DNA from: Sindora glabra
Lineage: Eukaryota > Streptophyta > Magnoliopsida > Fabales > Fabaceae
Length of the DNA stretch: 64,000 nucleotides
Direction: 5' to 3'
NCBI GenBank assembly: GCA_020226215.1
Contig: CM035235.1
Coordinates: forward strand, 4,229,151-4,293,150
A program made the position numbers and the translations under genes. Positions 11,912-25,300 of this stretch are shown piece by piece. Position 1 is the stretch's first letter. The number at the start of each line of letters is the position of its first letter. The notes under the pieces were generated by a model, which had not been told where the DNA came from, ran no database searches, and saw nothing but the letters and a program-made list of their open reading frames with translations.

Positions 11912-12399
11912 TATAAGTGTGTTTAATGGGTTAGAAGCTGACAGGTCAAACGAATTAGCCCCTAGGCTTTTTGCGAACTAGATTTCAAAAATTAGGCTTG
12001 TTTAAATGGGTTTGTCCGTGTAGGCCACGGACCAAAACGGACTGGGCCATTTTGCAAGCTTAAACGGGCCAATTCATTTTTAAATTTTTTTTTATATTTA
12101 ATAATTTAAATAACATTTATATTTTAAAAATTAACTTATTCATTATTTTTACATTATAATTTAATATAAAATAAATACAAAAATACAAAATAAAATTTAT
12201 GGACATAAAAATAAAGTAATAAATAATAAAAAATAAAATATAGATCAAAATTAAAAAAAGGTTGGCTTACGGACTAGATCAATGGGCTTGCAGGCCATAT
12301 CCAACCGGCCAAAATAGGACTATTTAAAAATGAGCCTAAATAGACCAGACTCATGCGAATTTTAACTTAGTCTGGTCTGATCCATCAATTAAGCACCCC
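11912..12399. mobile_element. hAT-like non-autonomous element in the A flank
   Basis: A block of about 488 bp, richer in GC near its ends, lies between TAATGGTG (11904-11911) and TAATGGTA (12400-12407), an 8 bp near-perfect target duplication. The right end ...TTAAGCACCCC reads in reverse as GGGGTGCTTAATTGATGG and pairs imperfectly with the left GTGTGTTTAATGGG. The flank of copy C lacks it (near 19085), so it inserted after the duplication. No transposase is present. Confidence 0.5.
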
Positions 12400-12535
12400 T
12401 AATGGTACATCTATACAATTGATCTACTAAATTCTCTCCCTATTTATTTAACAAAAATATTATTCTTTTTTTAATTAAGAAACTTATTTATGGTATATAT
12501 ATACACCTAAGTTTAACAATAACTCATTCAGATTT

Positions 12536-12781
12536 GAAGAGGAATCTTCATTTGTTGACGGGGAATATCATTCAATTTATCATAAAGCTGATATACAAGC
12601 TTTGCAAAGTATTGAGGAGCACATCCTGGGAATAGGAAGCCACTCATATCACCCAAGCTCTACATGTGCTAAAGACTGCTGTGAAGAATGCAATGATAAA
12701 GAACTTGAAGACATTCTTTTCTCTGATGGTGTGAAACCAAATATATAAGTCCTTTCATCTGGAAGATAGAGCCTTACCAAG
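12536..12781 (+). pseudogene. FHY1/FHL-like copy B: exon 2 fragment with stops
   Basis: The segment matches the second half of exon 2 of copies A and C, from the EESSF region to the ...CCAAG|GT donor. It contains an in-frame TAA (AAACCAAATATATAA, about 12737-12751) where copy A has Met-Phe, and a TAG in place of the Trp of the GRW motif. It has no exon 1, no 5' half of exon 2 and no exon 3. About 680 bp of intron 2 follow it up to 13460, where the sequence switches to intron 1 of copy C. It is a dead remnant of unequal exchange. Confidence 0.8.
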
Positions 12782-13460
12782 GTATACACCATCCTCATTA
12801 CATCAATATTTACAACATGTGTTATTACTCTCTTCCCATATATATAAAAAAAAAAATCCTTCCACAAGATTGACAAATGGCTTAAATGACCTTTTTTAAG
12901 ACTTGATAACAAATTTGGTTTCCTTAAAATATAAATTGATTGATCCCATTTAGTTCCTCTTAAATAAAATACTATGATGGGTCCATTAATGTACAAATGA
13001 GATTAAATTAGATTTAAATTGATAACGTGTCAAATTTAAGATAGGAAGTTCTAGTGGGTACATACATCTTTAACATGATTCCAAGCTAACAATTATTAGG
13101 AAGAAAATTAGTGAAATTAACAGTGTTACTGCAAAAAAAACTTACAAATCACATGATTCCTTTAAGGAAAAAAAAAAGATTTAGCCGTTTATAGGATGGA
13201 AAAAAATTTCTGATTTGACCATTTATATAATATGATTGACTAATTTCAATTCTATGATTATCTATTTGTTAATTTGAATATCAAATATTTAATTTGAGAT
13301 TAAATATGATCTAATTTGTATAGAGGGGCTAAAATAGAATATTATTTTTAAAAGAGAACAAATGCAATTAAATTGTATAGTAGAAGAATCATATTTGTAC
13401 TTGAGTGAAAGTAAGGGCAGTGTTGTAGTTGAATTATTCAAGTAAAGAATTCTGTGTCTG

Positions 13461-16274
13461 TTAAAGAACTATTGGAATGGATTTTGTAAAGTTGTTGCAG
13501 ATGGAGATTGGTTCAATTTGGTGCATGATAATCTGGAATCTAGATTTACTTGTTTTGGGTTGGATCAATTAACTATATGGTGCATATATTTCTATTTTGT
13601 GCAAGCTTTACCAAGTCACCTACAGTGGAAATTTTAGATTTAGTTGGTGTCTGATATATATAGAACTAAAATAAGTGCCTTTTTTAACTTTGTTGGATTA
13701 CATGTTATATTGGGAAGAAAATAGGCTATATACCCAAAATTCAGACAACCCATTTGGATAGCGCTAGCAATCTAACTTGACACAATTTCTTGAGAATTTG
13801 TTTTGTCATTTATGATGTGGGGAAAATAACTGGTTTCCCTTCACTTTCTTCCACTTAAATCCTTTTTTCTGCATTGTGGTGTTATAATTTGTAGTCATCA
13901 GCTTGTTTTCTGAATATTAGAATTTCCAGTATTATGGGTATTGAAGAATTTATCATCTTCCGGCCTGCAAAACAAGAAGAAAGTGACCGGAGCTGGGGCT
14001 CCGGAGAGCACTCCGATGGTCAAGCCAATAGTCATGATAAGAGAGAATGATGTCCTCTTGGCGAGAGTGTAAGATTGGACCTTAGGTAGGGGTTCCCTCG
14101 CAATAGGTAGTTAGTTAATTCCCATTATAGCCCATGATAATAATATTTGTCTGGTCTAACTGCAAAAGATGTGTGTTTTGGTTAAAGATGACTTAATTTG
14201 TGAGGCTGATGCCCTATAAACAGCAGTGAGATGAATTTTTAAAATGTTTGGTTGCTTATGCTTCTGATTTAACTTCTCTAATTGAAACTCCGCATAGGAG
14301 ACTAGGACTGGCCATGGAAAATACATGCCATTGGACTGTTTCACAAAGAACGTAAAGCTTTTGTTTAATATCCGTTCTTAATCGTTTGAGTCGACTTTCC
14401 TTACTTTTTCTTTAAAGATTAGATCGATGATACCAAGAAACTCTGTTCAAACACAAGAGAGATTTTAAAAATGATATATATACACTACTTATCTGATATA
14501 TTCTCATTGAATCTTCATCGTACATGAGTTTAATTGAAATGTTTTAGGCGCCTCATGAGATTAATAAATTATATATGCAGTTACGGGATTTGACAGGTAA
14601 ACTGATTTTCTGATGTTGTTTCATCATGTTCTGGGGTTGTTTTGTGTGTAAAGGTCCTTCCTTCGATGTTGATTTTCCTCTTTTGGCCTAATTCCAAGAG
14701 ACACATTATAAAGTTAATCTCTCATGTTCATCAAATTATCGTTAGTTCTCATGGTTCATACCAATGTTTCTATTTCCAGGATCCTGGTGGATGACAAGCA
14801 CAAGACGAACATTGTGGATTGGAACAAGAAAAGAAAATTACAGACCGATCAATTAGATTTGTTCAGACCAAAGCATAAATGCTGGGTTCAGAGCCGATCG
14901 TCGGAACATGTATCAGTATTTGACGAAAGCCCAAATTTGGCCAGCATGCATGCTCACGTGATCAAGTTAAGGGCCAATGCATCATTCCTAGATAGTAGAT
15001 CAGACCCTGAATCTGCCAAAGACAGCAATAGTTTCAGTGAGGAGTCCGAGACTTCCATGTCTGTAAATGAAGAAGCTAAACACAAAGCAGATTGTCCAAA
15101 GACAAGAATATATTCGATACCTTCCACTTCTTATGGTAATTCGCTTGCTGACAATGTTGAGGCTGTTGATGACTCTTTGGATGGATCAATGGTAGAAAAG
15201 ACAGCTTCAATGGAGGAGGAATCTTCATTTGCTGATGGTGAATATCATCCAATTTATCATGAAGCCGATATACAAGCTTTGCAAAGTATTGAGGAGCACA
15301 TTCTGGGAATAGGAAGCCACTCAAATCACTCAAGCTCTACATGTGCTGAAGACTTCTGTGAACATGCAATGATAAGGAATTTGGAGACATTCTTTTCTCT
15401 AATGGTGTGAATGTCCTTTCATCCGGAAGATGGAGTGTTAGCCAAGGTATACACCGTCCTCATTACATTAATATTTTACATGTGTTCTCACTGTCTTCCC
15501 AAATAAAAAATCATTTTACCACAAAGATTGGCGAATGGCTTTAAATGAATTCTTTTTAAAGGCTTGATAATAATTTTGGTTCTTTTAATATATAAATTTA
15601 TTGCATTTAGTGCCTCTTAAATAAAATACCATTCTAGTATCATTAATATGCAAATGAGATTAAATTAGGCTCAAATTGACAACTTTTGTCAAATTTAAAA
15701 TAGAGATTCCTATTTGGTATATAGATCTTTAACAGGATTCCAACTAAACAATTGGAGGAAAATTAGTGGAACTAAGTATCAAAATATTTACAAATCACAT
15801 GACTTATTTAAGACAAAAAAAAAAAAAAAGAAAGTTCCTTTGATTTGGCCACTTTAGGGCTAAAAATAAAAGATCATTTATAACATAATTGACTAATTTC
15901 GATTCTAACGATTATTAACTTGGAATCCGGTTGAAACTTTAGTTGCTAATTTGAATTTTCAATCTTTAATTTGAAATTAAATATGATTTGATTTGAATAT
16001 TTAAAGGGCTAAATTAAAATATTGTATTTAGAAGAGACCAAATACGATTAAATTAAATATGATTAATTTATATATTATTTGAATCAAATTATATTTTGTC
16101 TTTTTCTTTTTTTTCTTTTTAATTAAGGGTAGGTGTTATAGTTGAATTACTAAGGAATTTTGTGTGTTTGGTTGGTTATTTTTGTGCTCTTTGGATGTAG
16201 AGGCTGAATCAAGTGTAAGACCACCAACGATCAATCAAGAGTTTGAGCAATACTTTTCGATGCTTATGTTGTAA
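13461..16274 (+). pseudogene. FHY1/FHL-like copy C: no exon 1, frameshifted exon 2
   Basis: This copy starts abruptly inside intron 1 (13461 corresponds to about 6247 in copy A) and carries exon 2 (14780-15446) and exon 3 (16201-16274) with conserved splice sites. The NLS KKRK, PKHKCW and the acidic region are intact, and exon 2 is uninterrupted at the site where copy A holds its insertion. A 1 bp deletion near 15360-15365 (TGTGAACATGCAAT against TGTGAAGAATGCAAT in A) shifts the frame, which then stops at 15410; a further 12 bp deletion follows in the region before LSSGRW. With no promoter or first exon and a frameshift before the phyA-binding end, it is a pseudogene. Exon 3 still reads EAESSVRPPTINQEF then EQYFSMLML. 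Confidence 0.8.
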
Positions 16275-16329
16275 ACCGATGGATGTATAAAACGAGATCT
16301 GTTCATTGATCCGGATAAACCGGACCACT

Positions 16330-17940
16330 TATAGGATTGAGATTCTTTTCTTTTGGTCCGGTTACTACTTAGGCCTTTTTTCTTTTTTCCCATGGGCTGA
16401 TAAATATTGGAGTGATTGAGACTATGATTATATAAGTCGGATGGTTGGCCCATTTATATAAATTTATTTCATTAATATAACTATATATAACAAAAATAAT
16501 TTTATTTAATTATTTTTAATGTAAATATTTTTATTTGTTATAATTAAAATTTTTATATATTTAAACATGTTATTATTTATTTCAGTATATATTTTTTGTA
16601 TGAAAATTTTAATTTTTTTCTGCAAATTATAATGAAAATAAAAATAATTACACTTTTTTAATCAAAAAATTATTTTTTTACAATTATAATGAAAATAAAA
16701 ATAATCATGCTTTCGAATCTAATCTCTCAATTTTAGTATAATTTTAATCAAGTTAATTGGATCAAATTTTTAAAAATCGAAGAGGTTGAGTGTCGATTCA
16801 AATCAATATATTTTATAAAATTATATATGTAATTATATATGAAAAAGCTAATCATGAATCCTAAAAATTGTATTAAAACACTTTATACATTTACATATTT
16901 GTAGTTCAAATTTCCAAAAATAAAATTACAATGAACTAAGTTATTTTTTTTTATAATTTCAATCAGTAGAAAATAAGATTATCTTCTAAATTACAGTTTT
17001 AATATTTGTCTAATATTGAGAAAAATAATAAAATTTTTTAAACTGAAAATAATTAAAAAAAAATTCAATCAATTCAACCATATAGACTATAGCTATTTCG
17101 CATAGGATAGTCGATTTATCATTAATCCACCAGTTTTCGATGCAATTGACTTTTAAAGTTAACTAAAATGATCTCACAACATGTTCATTTTTTTTTTTGA
17201 GCAAATTAGTCGATTTGGTTCAAGTATCACAACATTAATTAAAACTGCAATATTAGGTTAAAATTTAAGTTTTTATTATTTTATTTGACTTTTGATAAAC
17301 TTAGACCTTTAATATCCATTAGATCACTCCATAATTGGCCCAATTTGCCTTGAACTATTTAATTTTATACTTAATTTATTGACCTATTAGACTAGTTTAT
17401 TTAACTTATATGTTACTTTAATTTAGAGTTGTACATGGGTCAGATGAGTGAGGTTGGCCCGAAAAAATATAGGATTGAGCTCTTTTTTTTAGTTTGATAA
17501 GTTTGCAAGGTTTTTTTCAAAGCTTGATTAATATTCGGGTTGAACTTAGGCCGAAATAAAAAGAAAAAGCTTGACTTGACCTGATTATATTAATTTATTT
17601 TTTATAATTATATATTAAAAAATAATTATGTTTAATTATTTTTAATATAAAAAGATTAATTTGATATAATTAAATATTTTATATATTTAAATATCATATT
17701 ATTTCTTTAAATATATATTTTTTATTTTAAAATTTTTTTTTACTAAAAAAATTAAAATAATCGAATCATTAAACTGGGCTTCAAGCCATATATGTTAAAA
17801 ATCGAGTTAGGTTGGGCTAAATTTTTTTAAAATATAATTGGGCCGAGCCAAGCTCAGGCTATAAATTTTTTACTGTTTGACCAGCTTAGCTCAGTATTAT
17901 TTGACTTGACCCATTTATATCTCTACTTTAATCTAATTTA
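16330..17940. other. 3' flank of copy C, AT-rich, no gene
   Basis: This is the counterpart of 9750-10990. It includes a segment (about 17420-17900) with motifs such as GTACATGGGTCAGATGAGT and GGGCCGAGCCAAGCTC, the style of scattered plant transposon relics. 16496-17373 recurs at 56403-57276, and the following DNA to about 18012 recurs at 62046-62709. Confidence 0.6.
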
Positions 17941-17944
17941 CTTA

Positions 17945-18534
17945 GGAGCCATTTGGTTTCAATTGAGAAAAAGGAAAATGAATCAATAAATGAAAATAAG
18001 AGGAAAAAGGATGAATATATCATAATTATCCATATTATTTGATTCAAACAAGAAAGAGAATTAGGTTCTTCTAATTCATATTATTAATAATTATTACACT
18101 GAAGAAATAATTTATTTTTAATAATTATTAAATTAATATTATAATTATTATCTTTTTGCTTATTATTATTTATTTTATTTACTAATATTATTATTTTTAT
18201 AATATTTAATATTAATTATAAAAATTTTATTAATATTATTTCTATTGTTACTTTTATTATCATTTTTAACAATTATTATTTTACTAATATTAATATTATA
18301 AATTATTAATATTTTATTTTTATTTATCATTATTATAAACTCAAAAGTCAAAACCTAGAACAGGAGAATTAGATTTCTTAATAAATCGAGAGAATCATTT
18401 TTCTTTTATTTGGGATAATCCTATTAAAAAAAGGTGAGAAAAGAGAATAATTTTTTTTGAATCAAATATATACAAAGAAATAAAAACTTACCATTCCTTT
18501 TCTCCTACTTAATTGCCTCCAACCAAATAGTCAC
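17945..18534. mobile_element. Tourist-like MITE, copy in the C flank
   Basis: The element is flanked by TTA on both sides (17942-17944 and 18535-18537), with ends GGAGCCATTTGGTTTC and ...CAACCAAATAGTCAC forming imperfect inverted repeats. The interior is AT-rich and non-coding. A truncated third copy begins at 62644 and breaks off at about 62709. Confidence 0.55.
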
Positions 18535-19689
18535 TTAAATTAATTGATTAATTATATTATAATTACTACTTTTTATCATTGTACTTTCTTTTCTTTTTTC
18601 AATTCGATTATCAATCGTCTCAAATTTTAAAGTTTGTGAGTGATAAATTTATATTATTATATTATTTAATCTTTTTATTTTTAAATAAATATGATTATAG
18701 TTTATTATATTAAAGTACTAAAAATTCTATAAAAGTAGAGATAAAATTTTATTTAGTGTTTTATTTATTTGGTGATGATTGTGTTACACTAGTTGCATGG
18801 GTACACCACTAGTTTAAATTGTTGGATTTCATTCATTTGTGAGTGATGAATTCATATTATCATATTATTTAATCTTTTCATTTTTAATTAAAAATATGAT
18901 TATAGTTTATTCTATTAAATTATTAAAAATTCTATAAAAGTAGAGACAAAATTTTATTTAATGTCTTATTTATTTGGTAATGATTGTGGTGCACTAATTG
19001 CATTGATGCACCACTAGTTTAAATTGTTAGATTTTATTCATTTGTTTAGAATATAAGATAAATAAAATTCAATAATTAAATTCAATGGTGCACTTGTACA
19101 ATTGATGCATTAAAGTCTTTCTCTATTTATTTAACAAAAATATTATTCTTTTTTTATTGAGAAACCTATTTATAATATATATTCCTAAGTTTACAAGTTT
19201 AACAATGACTCATTTATATTTTAATAGTTAAGTCCAAATAGGTTAACAAGTAAGACTAGACTTATTAAATTTTATAAATAAATTAGTCCAAATTTAAATT
19301 TAAACTTATAAATAGGTCATGAGTCAAACGTAAACAAACAAATTTTGAAACAAACCTAATTTATTGATGCTAAAATTTGAATTGATTTGACTTGTTTTTA
19401 TGCCTACTCATTACTACATTAGTCTAGGTACCTCCTCCACGTATAAACATAGGTATACATGCATATTGTAATTAGGGATTCCCTCTCACTATATTATTCT
19501 CTCCTATGAGATTACTGATTTGCCGATCAGAGTATTTCATGGACTTTCAACTTCAATGACCTATTTTTCTATTTTGTAGCTGCTCAAGATTGGAATGAAT
19601 CCCAAAAATTCTGGCCTATCGAGCCTTTTCTTTTTTTCTTTTTAATTTCCTCGTCGACCAAACATTGTCTTCTTTATCTTATCTTGTAA

Positions 19690-20043
19690 AAAATATTGCT
19701 TTAAAATTAAAAAGTGGAAACATTATTTTTCTTTAAATATTATTTTTGTTTTTCTATTACCAACAATTTTGTAAAAAATAAAAAATACGTCTCCTTTATC
19801 TTATCTTGTCTCTGGCAGACCCCATTTCTCATATCTTTCCTTTCTTCCCATCATTGTCTTCGTTTGGCTTGCTCTTCGCGTGGTCACAATTTTGTAGAGG
19901 TTGCGGAAGCAATTATCACACCACCTTGAAAATATTTTTATTTAAAATTTAAACTTATCTTAACAAACAGTTAGTTTTAGAAAAAAAACATTGATTTTTT
20001 TAGTAGGCAAATCTTCTATAGTGGAAGTGGAAAACCATTTTTA
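19690..20043. repeat. Partial copy of the tandem-unit core
   Basis: About 350 bp are nearly identical to 21010-21345 and to 63350-63705, and more distantly to 25912-26235. The homology stops sharply at ...CCATTTTTAAC, after which 20044 begins the first complete tandem unit. The open frames of 60-70 codons repeated in each copy are Phe/Lys-rich, start within AT-rich DNA and are shortened in the fourth copy, so I do not call them genes. Confidence 0.7.
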
Positions 20044-21919
20044 ACGCATAATAATAAAGCATAATGGGTTGCAAAATCCACTTAGGATCTTTTGAAAAAA
20101 GTCAACTTGAGACTGAGATTGATATTGATATTATAATAATCCAACTTAACTTAACTTGACAGAAAAAGCAATAATTTAATTTTGTTAGATTTTTTATCAC
20201 AAATACTAATTTTCCATTTCACATAATTCACATAAGTTATATTTTTATATTTTTTTAGTAAAAATATTTTAATCTCCTAACTATTATTAAAATTTTAATA
20301 TTATTCCCCAAGTTTTATTTAAAGTAAATTTATTCTCTAACTTTGTAAATAATATGGATGATAGTAAAAAGAATCTTGATTCTTGGATGAGAGGAAGAAA
20401 ACAATTTAGTTAAAATTTATTTCGATTACAATAAAGAAGAAATGCCAGACAGAAATACTCTTGAGGAGGTTGAGTGATTATTGGCATAAGTACCAACAAA
20501 AGCTTGTCTATAAATTGGTGCAAGAGAAGTCGTATATATAAGAAAAAATATTGCACAAAATGAATCAGGTTGGTAACTAATAGAAAATCTAGGTGATAAT
20601 TAAAAAAAATGAGGGATTAGAGTTATAAACTGGTTAAGAGAATGAGGAATCAAATGATTATGTAGACACGGAAAAAGAAAGTTAAAATGTTAGTTTATTT
20701 TAAATAAAATTTAAGAGAAAATTAAAACTTTAGCAGTAAGTTATGAGACCAAAATACATTTGGGATAAGAATATAAAAATGTGGCTTATGTAGGTCATAT
20801 AAAATATTAAATTGGATGTCAAATGAATATCTTCATTAAAAACTTTAATGATGTTAGGCCATTGAGTAGTATTGTACATTTTTTTTTTATAAATTTGTGA
20901 TCTGTTTCAAAAAAAATTTAAGGAATAAACTTAGAATTTATAGAAAAAATTAGAGAATTAAAATGCATTTTTCTTCCTTGTGTATTTTGTTTTTAAAGTT
21001 TATAACTTAAAATATTGCTTTAAAATTAAAAAGTGGAAACATCTTTATTTTTTATTGCCAACAATTTTGTAAAAAATAAAAAATACATTTCCTTTATCTT
21101 ATCTTGTCTCTTGAAGACCTCATTTCTCATATCTTTCCTTTCTTCCCATCATTGTCTTCGTTTGGCTTGCTCTTCGCGTGGTCACAATTTTGTAGAGGTT
21201 GCGGAAGCAATTATCACACCACCTTGAAAATATTTTTATTTAAAATTTAAACTTATCTTAACAAACAATTAGTTTTAGAAAAAAAAAAGCATTGATTTTT
21301 TTAGTAGGCAAATCATCTATAGTGAAAAATGGAAAACCATTTTTAACTGATTTTATTTTTTATAATTAAAATATACTTTTACAATCATAAAAAATAAAAT
21401 CTATTTTAAATCTTGATGCATGATCTTTAGATTGATTATTATAATGAAATTTTAACTATTAAATTTGATTAATGATTATACCACTAATTCTAGTTCTAAT
21501 CCAAGTTAGACTTTAAGAGACCGATGACCAATCAATCACTCACGTCAATCTAATGTTAATTGTTTTTTTATTAAGGTGCACAAGCATTTAATGATTAAAT
21601 TTTATTTATTTTATATTATACTGGACACATGAATAAAGTTTGATAGTTTAGAGTAGTGGTGCATTGATACAATTGGTATACTGTAATTGTCATCTTATTT
21701 TTTACTGTCAAAATATTTCTGTTTATTTTCTCATCTTTATACAGAAAAAATCTATAATACACTGTTAATATAATCATATATTAACACATTATCAAATTTA
21801 ATCATTAATATATTATTATATAATATATTATAAAAAACCTAATTTAATAAATAGAAAAATTTATTAATACCCTAATATATTATTATATCAATGCAACAAT
21901 AATTCACGTAGGACCTCCC

Positions 21920-22203
21920 CTTTGTATATCCTTATCCCACTTTTCTTGGCAGCTTCGTGACTGCTTCCCACATTGCTTCATGTCTATCTGATACACGTCA
22001 GTTCCGCAATCGATTTGCTTATCGGCAAAACGCGTCGTCTTGCTTTCTTTCGTGCTATCTTTCTGTTTTTCTTGGTCCTCAATTACATTATTGACGTTCT
22101 TTGGAGCTTTCCGCTGGGGTCATCAAACACCTTCATGACCAACTGTAACGAGTTTTCTGGCCACGTTTCGAAGACTTGGATAAGTTGTTGGTGTTTACCC
22201 TAG
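21920..22203. other. Less AT-rich block conserved in both tandem units, function unknown
   Basis: This block is clearly richer in G and C than its surroundings (for example CACGTCAGTTCCGCAATCGATTTGC and GGCCACGTTTCGAAGACTTGG) and is repeated at 26830-27125 with few changes. It could be a captured exon or promoter fragment or the end of a transposon. The 76-codon frame at 21973 is not preserved in the second copy, so I do not call a protein. Confidence 0.45.
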
Positions 22204-22357
22204 TTTGAGTCCCTATTAACTAATGTGTTTAGGATGCCTTTAATTGTGTTAAAAGTTTGCAATTTTTTTTAAAAATTATTTGTGAGTCCCTATCAACTAA
22301 TGTGTTTAGGATGCCTTTATTTGTGTTAAGAATATGTAATTTTTTTAAAAAATTATT
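22204..22357. repeat. 77-bp direct duplication
   Basis: The sequence starting GAGTCCCTATTAACTAATG at 22207 repeats at 22284 with a few differences, a period of 77 bp. The same doublet is present in tandem unit 2 at about 27127-27280, so it arose before the large tandem duplication. Confidence 0.75.
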
Positions 22358-25300
22358 TGTTTTTTATTTAATTCATTTTCAATCTCTTACAAATTTTAGA
22401 AAAAACTAAATGAAAATATATAAACTGCTAAGAAAATTATGTTTTTAAGGTTCCGTTTGTTTTATTTAAAATAATTTCTATTGAAAAATTTCATTCATTT
22501 ATATAAAATAAAGAAATGATATATTATTTTTATATACAATTGGTGCACTGTAATATTTAGTAGTATGGTGATAGTAAAACGTAACTCTTTCTTTAAAATA
22601 AATGATGTTGTTTTTTACTCCATCATTCACTTGTGACATTGAACGGATAGCATATACTCCACCATCTTTTAATATTTTAATTATATTTTTATACAAAATA
22701 TTTTTTACTAAGATGAAAAAACCTAGTAATATTAAATGTTTCTTAATTAGTGCCCTAAAGTTATTGGTTAACAAACGCACAGTTTACAAGATAACTGAGT
22801 TAAATATAATACTATTTATATTATAATATTTTAGGCAATAATTTCTTCGATGTTATTTGTCAATTTCTTTCAATTTAGGAAAAAGATGAAGACACAATTT
22901 TTTTTTATTGAAGCTTGCCATATGAATAAATTTAAGAAGAATTTTATGATCTGTCCCTCCTTTAAATTCTAATCCTCATTTTTTTTTCTTTGGAAAATTG
23001 AGGAATCCGTGTTCTCTAGGAAATATGTATTCTTCTAGTAATTTTTGGTTAATGCAAGTGGTAAATAGCCTGGGTAGATACCCGGTCTTTGTTGGTGGAT
23101 TTGAAACGTAATTTCTGTCACTGATAGAATTTTTTTTTTTTGGGCCTTGATGATAGACGTAATTAAAAGTTTGTTTATTTTAATAGAAAATATTTTTTGC
23201 AAGAATATAGTTATAAAACATCATGTTGGTAGAAAATTATTTATATATTTAATTTTAAATGTAAGGATTTGATGGGAAGGTAACTTTGCGAGAAAATTAT
23301 TTTTCTCAATTATCATGCCTTTATATGTTATTTTTTTTTTTGAGTTTTGACTTTTATGATTGAAAGATTTATTTGTGCTCCTGAGTTTGGATTGCTTTAG
23401 AGTTAAATATATTTTTTAATTCAAATGTTTATAGTTTTTTTGGGCATTGATTTTTATGAGTGAAATATATATTTTTTTCGATTGATTTTTGCTTTTCGTT
23501 CCATCTTATTTTACTGTGGATATGGCCTGCAACGTTTTCCAAAAGTAACTAATAAAGCAGTCTCATGAGGGTATGATGGAAACATGAGTTAAGAATGAGA
23601 ATTTCTCTTTCATCTTCTTTCAAATGTTGGAGGAATAAAAAAAATTGTATGAGGCTCATTATATTTTTTTACACACCCTAATCGCTTATTTTCTCTTGCA
23701 TCCAAACAACACAAATTTTTAATTTTTCTACCATTTTCTCCTCTGCATTTCGTTTCCCCCTCTCCTCTCCGCAATCAAACATGTTGTAAAGATTCATTTA
23801 AGAGGTTGTGCGAACCTCAAAAATTATCTGAACGTGGAGTTGATGGAATGCCACGTTTGACCTCCTAAATTTTATTAAAATTGTAATTTTATCATCTAAA
23901 CTATGTTTGAAATAAAGTTATCTTTTGGTTTTTTCTAAAAATATGTGTTGTTATTAGCAGTGTCAAAATGGGTTTAATTTAATGGATTGACTTAGGACTT
24001 TTATAATTTTGCATGGCCTGCAACGGAGAGTGATTAGAAAATGATAATAGTGGCCCAATTTAGTAAGAAACTAAAATTAATTAATCTATTTTAGTAAAGG
24101 ACTGCAACTGATAAATATTAACTTATTGAGTTATTAGATTAGCTCGTTAATCTAGTTATAATTATAAATAATAAATTATTAATTTATTATTGTATGTTAA
24201 CATATAGTAAAATAATAAATTTGGTATATTAAAATTATACTTTAATATATATAATATTAAAATTATATATATGAAGAATATTGAATAATTTTTGTACTAA
24301 AATTAATATATTTATATATTTATTATTATCAATATATATTATATAAGTTCATCAAAATAAATAATTATATTAAAATAAAAAAATTAACATAAATAATGCA
24401 AGAAATTCCATTTAACATCATAAAACTTAAAAAATAAATAAAATATAATTACACAAAGTAATTATTATAATTAAATATATATAAAATGATTACTATATCT
24501 AAATAAATATGTAAGTAGAATAGCATATTTTTATTAATAAAGTAAAATAGTGATCTATTCATATATATGTTATAAATTTATTTAACAAAATATTTATATC
24601 CATTTTATTAATACCAAAATTTTAAATTCTACGTCATGCAGTTTTAATTACTCTTCTAATTGGAAATTTTTTTTATATTCAAAATTATTGTGCTTTGATT
24701 CCTCACCAGTTTAGTCATATCATTAACAATAATTATAATAATAATAAATAATTTTCAAATGATAATAATAGTAATAATAATAATTAATTTTAATTAATTT
24801 ATAATATGAAATTAACAATAAACACACAAGTGATGTAAGAAAAATAATGGTAATAATAATAAAGTATAATTTATTGTAAAACCTACTTAGGATCTTTTGG
24901 AAAAAGTTAACCTAGGAGTAAGATTAAAATTGGTACTGTAATAATGTAACTTGGCCCAATTTGACAAAAAAAAAATAGGCGATTTAGGATAGGCCTAACG
25001 TATAATTTTTGTCTGTTAGGTTTGTTTGGTAAGATTGAATTAGCTTATTTTGATAGCTCTAGTTATCAATAATTTAATTTTGTTAGATTTTTTTTATCAC
25101 AAATACTAATTTACAATTTCACATAATTTACATAAGCTTCATTTTTCTATTTTTTAAGTAAAAATATTTTGATCTCCTAACTATTATTAAAATTTTAATA
25201 TTGTTCCCCAAGTTTTATTTAAAGTAAATTTGTTCTCTAACTCTGTAAATAATATGAATGTTAGTAAAAAGGATCTTGATTCTTGGATGAGAGGAAGAGA

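Larger units (their letters stand above)
20044..24855. repeat. Tandem segmental repeat unit 1 (about 4.8 kb)
   Basis: The landmark CTTAGGATCTTTT occurs at 20081 and again at 24886, a period of 4805 bp, and the sequence between aligns by eye throughout with 24856-29970. The unit includes a less AT-rich block at 21920-22203, a 77 bp duplication at 22204-22357 and long AT-rich stretches. No conserved long ORF survives in both units. Unit 1 lacks about 110 bp that unit 2 has near 24970-25070. Confidence 0.8.

Noticed and set aside
19714..21227. Repeated frames ending SSRGHNFVEVAEAIITPP (also at 63369) as a small gene family
   Set aside because: Conservation follows from recent segmental duplication. 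The N-terminal halves differ in length and the fourth copy (25912-26235) is broken. No start context or signal is convincing.
21973..22203. 76-codon ORF in the GC-richer block as a membrane protein
   Set aside because: The matching block at 26830-27125 does not keep the same frame, so there is no sign of protein-level selection.
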